Made by a program: the position numbers and the translations under genes. The notes beneath the pieces were generated by a model. The model did not search any database and had not been told where the DNA came from. It was given only the letters and a program-made list of their open reading frames with translations. A DNA stretch of 7,243 bases from VGEM01 sp033764265 (lineage in GTDB: Bacteria; Pseudomonadota; Alphaproteobacteria; Rhodospirillales; Rhodospirillaceae). Below, in pieces: positions 4,783 to 7,243 of this stretch. The stretch covers positions 1-7,243 of the forward strand of contig JANRJB010000095.1 in the NCBI GenBank assembly GCA_033764265.1, read 5' to 3'. The first letter of the stretch is position 1. Every line of letters starts with the position of its first letter.

Positions 4783-7243
4783 TCAGAAGTTGTACGACGC
4801 GCGAATGCCGTAGCTGCGCGGCCGGGGCAACGAGATTCGGATCTCGTTCCTATTGCCCGGCGGGGCGAGGAACGTGAACACGTCGATGCCGAGGAGACCA
4901 TGGAGGATCTCGTCGTTGTCGAACGCATTCGTCACGAACGCTTCCAGTGACATGGTCTCGTTGCGCAATCCGATGCGGAAGTTCACCGTGTCCGCGGCGG
5001 CCACCTGGGCGACATTGGAGAAGTCGGTCTGCTTCTTGCCGGTGTGCGTGTAGTCGACGCGGCTGTACCAGTCGTACTTGCTGGTCAACTCGTCGACGTA
5101 CTCGCCCGAGAGCGTCCAGGTATACTTCGGAGTCGTCGGCAATTGGTTGCCGATGGCGCCTTCGAACGAGCCGTAAACGAAGTTGCAGTCCGAGCAGTTC
5201 GACGTTCCGCCGAGGCCCAGCGATTTGACCTCGGTATCGTTCAGGCCGAAAGTCGCCGACAACGACAAGTTCTCGGTCGCCTGAATCTGGCCCTCGAACT
5301 CCACGCCCTTCAGCTGCGCCTTGCCGGTATTGATGGTGAGGCCGATCAAATTCGCGACGCCACCCACCTGGACCGGGATGCTATTGCCCACTTGGCCGTT
5401 CAGCCAATCCATGTAGAACAGCGCGATGGTGGTCCGCGCACGGCCATCGAGCCAGGTCGACTTAATGCCGATCTCGTAGTTGTCGATCTTCTCTTCCTCG
5501 AACGACGTGCCCGCGTTTGGTACCACGGCCTGCAGGGCAGCGATGACCGCCGGGGTCGAGGTCACCAGTCCGGCGTTGAACCCGCCCGGGCGGTAGCCGC
5601 GCGAGAACAAGGCGTATACAGTCGAATTCTCGGCGTACTTGTAGTCGATCGACACGCGCGGCGAGAAGCTCGTGTAGGTCTCTTTCAGGCGCGTTGCGGC
5701 CGCACCTGTGACGGGCAAGCCGTTGGTGCCGATGATCGGCTGCTGCGCGATCTTGTCCCACTGGTAGCGGGCCTCGGCGCTCAGCGTCAGGTCCGGCGTG
5801 AAATCGAAGTAGACAGCGCCGAACACAGCCGGGGTCTTCGCCTGCTGTTCCGTGATCGCTGCGGTGAAGAAGGGGCCCGCGATCAGGTTGCCGTAGACCG
5901 TGCCGCCCGGTGAGAAGGCATCCAGATAGTTGAGACCTGCGGTCCAGCGGAGCTTCTGTTCCTGGGGCGAATTGACGCGGAGTTCGAGACTCCAGTCGCG
6001 CAGTTTTGCCTGACTGAGAAGCAACGTATTACGCCAGGGCAGGCGCGTCGGCGTCGCGGTCGCCGAGATGAACAGAGGATTGGGTCGGTCTCGGCCGTCG
6101 CGATAGTTCAGGTCGATCAGGTTAGACGACTTGTCGTTGTGATACGCGGCGAGCGCACTGAACGTGTACCCGTCGGTGGTGTCGTAATCCAGGCGCACGT
6201 CGGCCTGGAACGCCTTGCGACGATGCGCGTGACCTTCGATGAACGTCGGATCGAAGATTAGCCAATTGGGGTTCGGGTTGAACAGCGTGTTGCGCAGCAC
6301 CGCGTTGATGTCGTAATCGCCCGAAATGATGTTGCGTGGCAGTTCGCTCACGCTGGGCAGCGTGCCGCAGAAGTAACCGGACTGCGACCGAAACAGCGGG
6401 CTGGTGGGGGCAACAGTCGGCGGAGCCAGCGGTCCGCAGGTCTTGTCAATGCGCGCCACGCCGTTGAACTGATCCTGCTTGAGCGCGGCCTGCGCCGGAG
6501 CGCCGTCGGCGTTCTCGAAGTAGTTGATGTAGGACTTGACTTTGAGGTTGTCGGAGGGCGTGAACACCAGCGAAGCCGAGACCGAGTTGGTCGTGCGGTT
6601 GCCCAGTTTCTGTTCTGGCTCGGAAAAGTTCCGGTATGCACCGCCTTCGTGCCAATGCCGGCCACTGACGCGGATCGCAAACTTGTCCCTGACGATCGGG
6701 CCTTCCAGGCTCAGAACCTGCTCGTTCGAACCGTATCGACCGTATTCGGCGATGACCCGGCCGGCGAACTCGTCGGTTGGCTCCCGCATGATGAAGTTGA
6801 TGGCGCCGGAGAACGTCGAGCGGCCGAAGTAGGCCGACTGCGGGCCCTTTAGCACTTCAATGCGGCCGACGTCGGTGATGGTCGGCGCCTGGGCGCCGAT
6901 AATCGGCGCGCCATCGATGAACATCTGGCCGCCGGCGGCAATGCCGAAATTATTATTCAGGAACAGACCGCGGAACACCAGCGAGTTGGTCGATCGGTCG
7001 TTGCGGCCCGAGCCACCCTGCTGGTTGCTGAAGCTGAAGCTTGGCGTGAACGAGCTGATGTCGTTCAGCTGCTTGATGTTGCGCGCTTCGATGTCGGCGG
7101 CCGAGAACGCGGTGATGGCCAAGGGCACTGTCATCAGGTTCTCTTCACGCTTGCGCGCGGTGACGACGATTTCCTCGAGCCGGATGTCCTGGGCCTGAAC
7201 GGCCGTCAGCGCTTCGGGCATCAACGCCGCCACCGCCGCGCCG
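4783..7243 (-). CDS. TonB-dependent outer-membrane receptor (start beyond right edge)
   Basis: The reading frame is open to the window edge: 819 codons are visible and the true start lies beyond 7243. The GTG at 7233 falls inside a signal peptide (GAAVAALMPEALTAVQAQ) and is not the likely start. Numbering from that GTG, a TonB-box-like EEIVVTA is at 20-26. The plug domain runs from about 33 to 150 and includes NSLVFRGLF (83-91), GGQMFIDGAPI (101-111) and the hallmark VLKGPQSAYFGRSTFSGAIN (127-146). The 22-strand barrel fills the rest and ends in the C-terminal aromatic signature SYGIRASYNF. Two cysteine pairs lie in likely surface loops: Cys266/Cys289 and Cys680/Cys683 (NCSDCN). The length is normal for the family. 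It imports a scarce substrate across the outer membrane using TonB-ExbBD energy. This subgroup is abundant in sphingomonad-like bacteria and is often used for non-siderophore compounds; the substrate cannot be read here. There is no N-terminal FecA-type signalling domain in the visible part. It is convergent with the operon and has its own terminator. Confidence 0.93.
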   Translation of the reverse strand, partial: GAAVAALMPEALTAVQAQDIRLEEIVVTARKREENLMTVPLAITAFSAADIEARNIKQLNDISSFTPSFSFSNQQGGSGRNDRSTNSLVFRGLFLNNNFGIAAGGQMFIDGAPIIGAQAPTITDVGRIEVLKGPQSAYFGRSTFSGAINFIMREPTDEFAGRVIAEYGRYGSNEQVLSLEGPIVRDKFAIRVSGRHWHEGGAYRNFSEPEQKLGNRTTNSVSASLVFTPSDNLKVKSYINYFENADGAPAQAALKQDQFNGVARIDKTCGPLAPPTVAPTSPLFRSQSGYFCGTLPSVSELPRNIISGDYDINAVLRNTLFNPNPNWLIFDPTFIEGHAHRRKAFQADVRLDYDTTDGYTFSALAAYHNDKSSNLIDLNYRDGRDRPNPLFISATATPTRLPWRNTLLLSQAKLRDWSLELRVNSPQEQKLRWTAGLNYLDAFSPGGTVYGNLIAGPFFTAAITEQQAKTPAVFGAVYFDFTPDLTLSAEARYQWDKIAQQPIIGTNGLPVTGAAATRLKETYTSFSPRVSIDYKYAENSTVYALFSRGYRPGGFNAGLVTSTPAVIAALQAVVPNAGTSFEEEKIDNYEIGIKSTWLDGRARTTIALFYMDWLNGQVGNSIPVQVGGVANLIGLTINTGKAQLKGVEFEGQIQATENLSLSATFGLNDTEVKSLGLGGTSNCSDCNFVYGSFEGAIGNQLPTTPKYTWTLSGEYVDELTSKYDWYSRVDYTHTGKKQTDFSNVAQVAAADTVNFRIGLRNETMSLEAFVTNAFDNDEILHGLLGIDVFTFLAPPGNRNEIRISLPRPRSYGIRASYNF

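Noticed and set aside
4683..4877. Small plus-strand frame between the convergent genes
   Set aside because: It starts at TTG without a ribosome binding site, runs through the terminator hairpin and overlaps the receptor gene's 3' end.
1..7243. CRISPR array, tRNA, rRNA, transposase or phage genes
   Set aside because: No regularly spaced direct repeats, no tRNA or rRNA-like stretch and no transposase, integrase or phage protein are seen in any frame.

Overview
This is a GC-rich window from a Gram-negative bacterium. It encodes a TonB-dependent outer-membrane receptor of the type with an EEIVVTARKREE N-terminus, plus two Sec-exported proteins and one Tat-exported protein. That combination fits a Proteobacterium; Sphingomonadales or the Steroidobacter/Nevskia side of the Gammaproteobacteria are plausible guesses from the receptor style. 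The sequence alone does not fix the taxon.

Layout, left to right. Positions 1-122 hold the first 40 codons of a small minus-strand gene that runs off the left edge. Positions 123-362 are a divergent intergenic region with a perfect 7-bp inverted repeat. Positions 363-4528 hold five plus-strand genes that look like one operon, with gaps of 4, 61, 12 and 3 bases: (1) an exported FMN-binding-domain protein, (2) an exported protein of unknown family with a C-x7-C pair, (3) an 87-residue helical protein of unknown function, (4) a class I SAM-dependent methyltransferase with a long N-terminal extension, and (5) a Tat-exported beta-propeller of SMP-30/NHL style. Positions 4529-4782 are a convergent intergenic region with a CCCTGT/ACAGGG inverted-repeat element, an unusually AT-rich block and a clear intrinsic terminator for the opposing gene. 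Positions 4783-7243 hold a minus-strand TonB-dependent receptor that lacks only the first part of its signal peptide.

How the genes may work together (inference). The receptor would import a substrate across the outer membrane. The propeller, the FMN-type protein and the cysteine-pair protein would act in the periplasm. The methyltransferase and the small helical proteins would act in the cytoplasm. No gene here identifies the substrate, and no flavin transferase (ApbE), TonB, regulator or inner-membrane transporter is present. The best candidate for something undescribed is the five-gene operon as a unit, with its two unassigned proteins and possibly related small proteins on both sides of the divergent promoter region.
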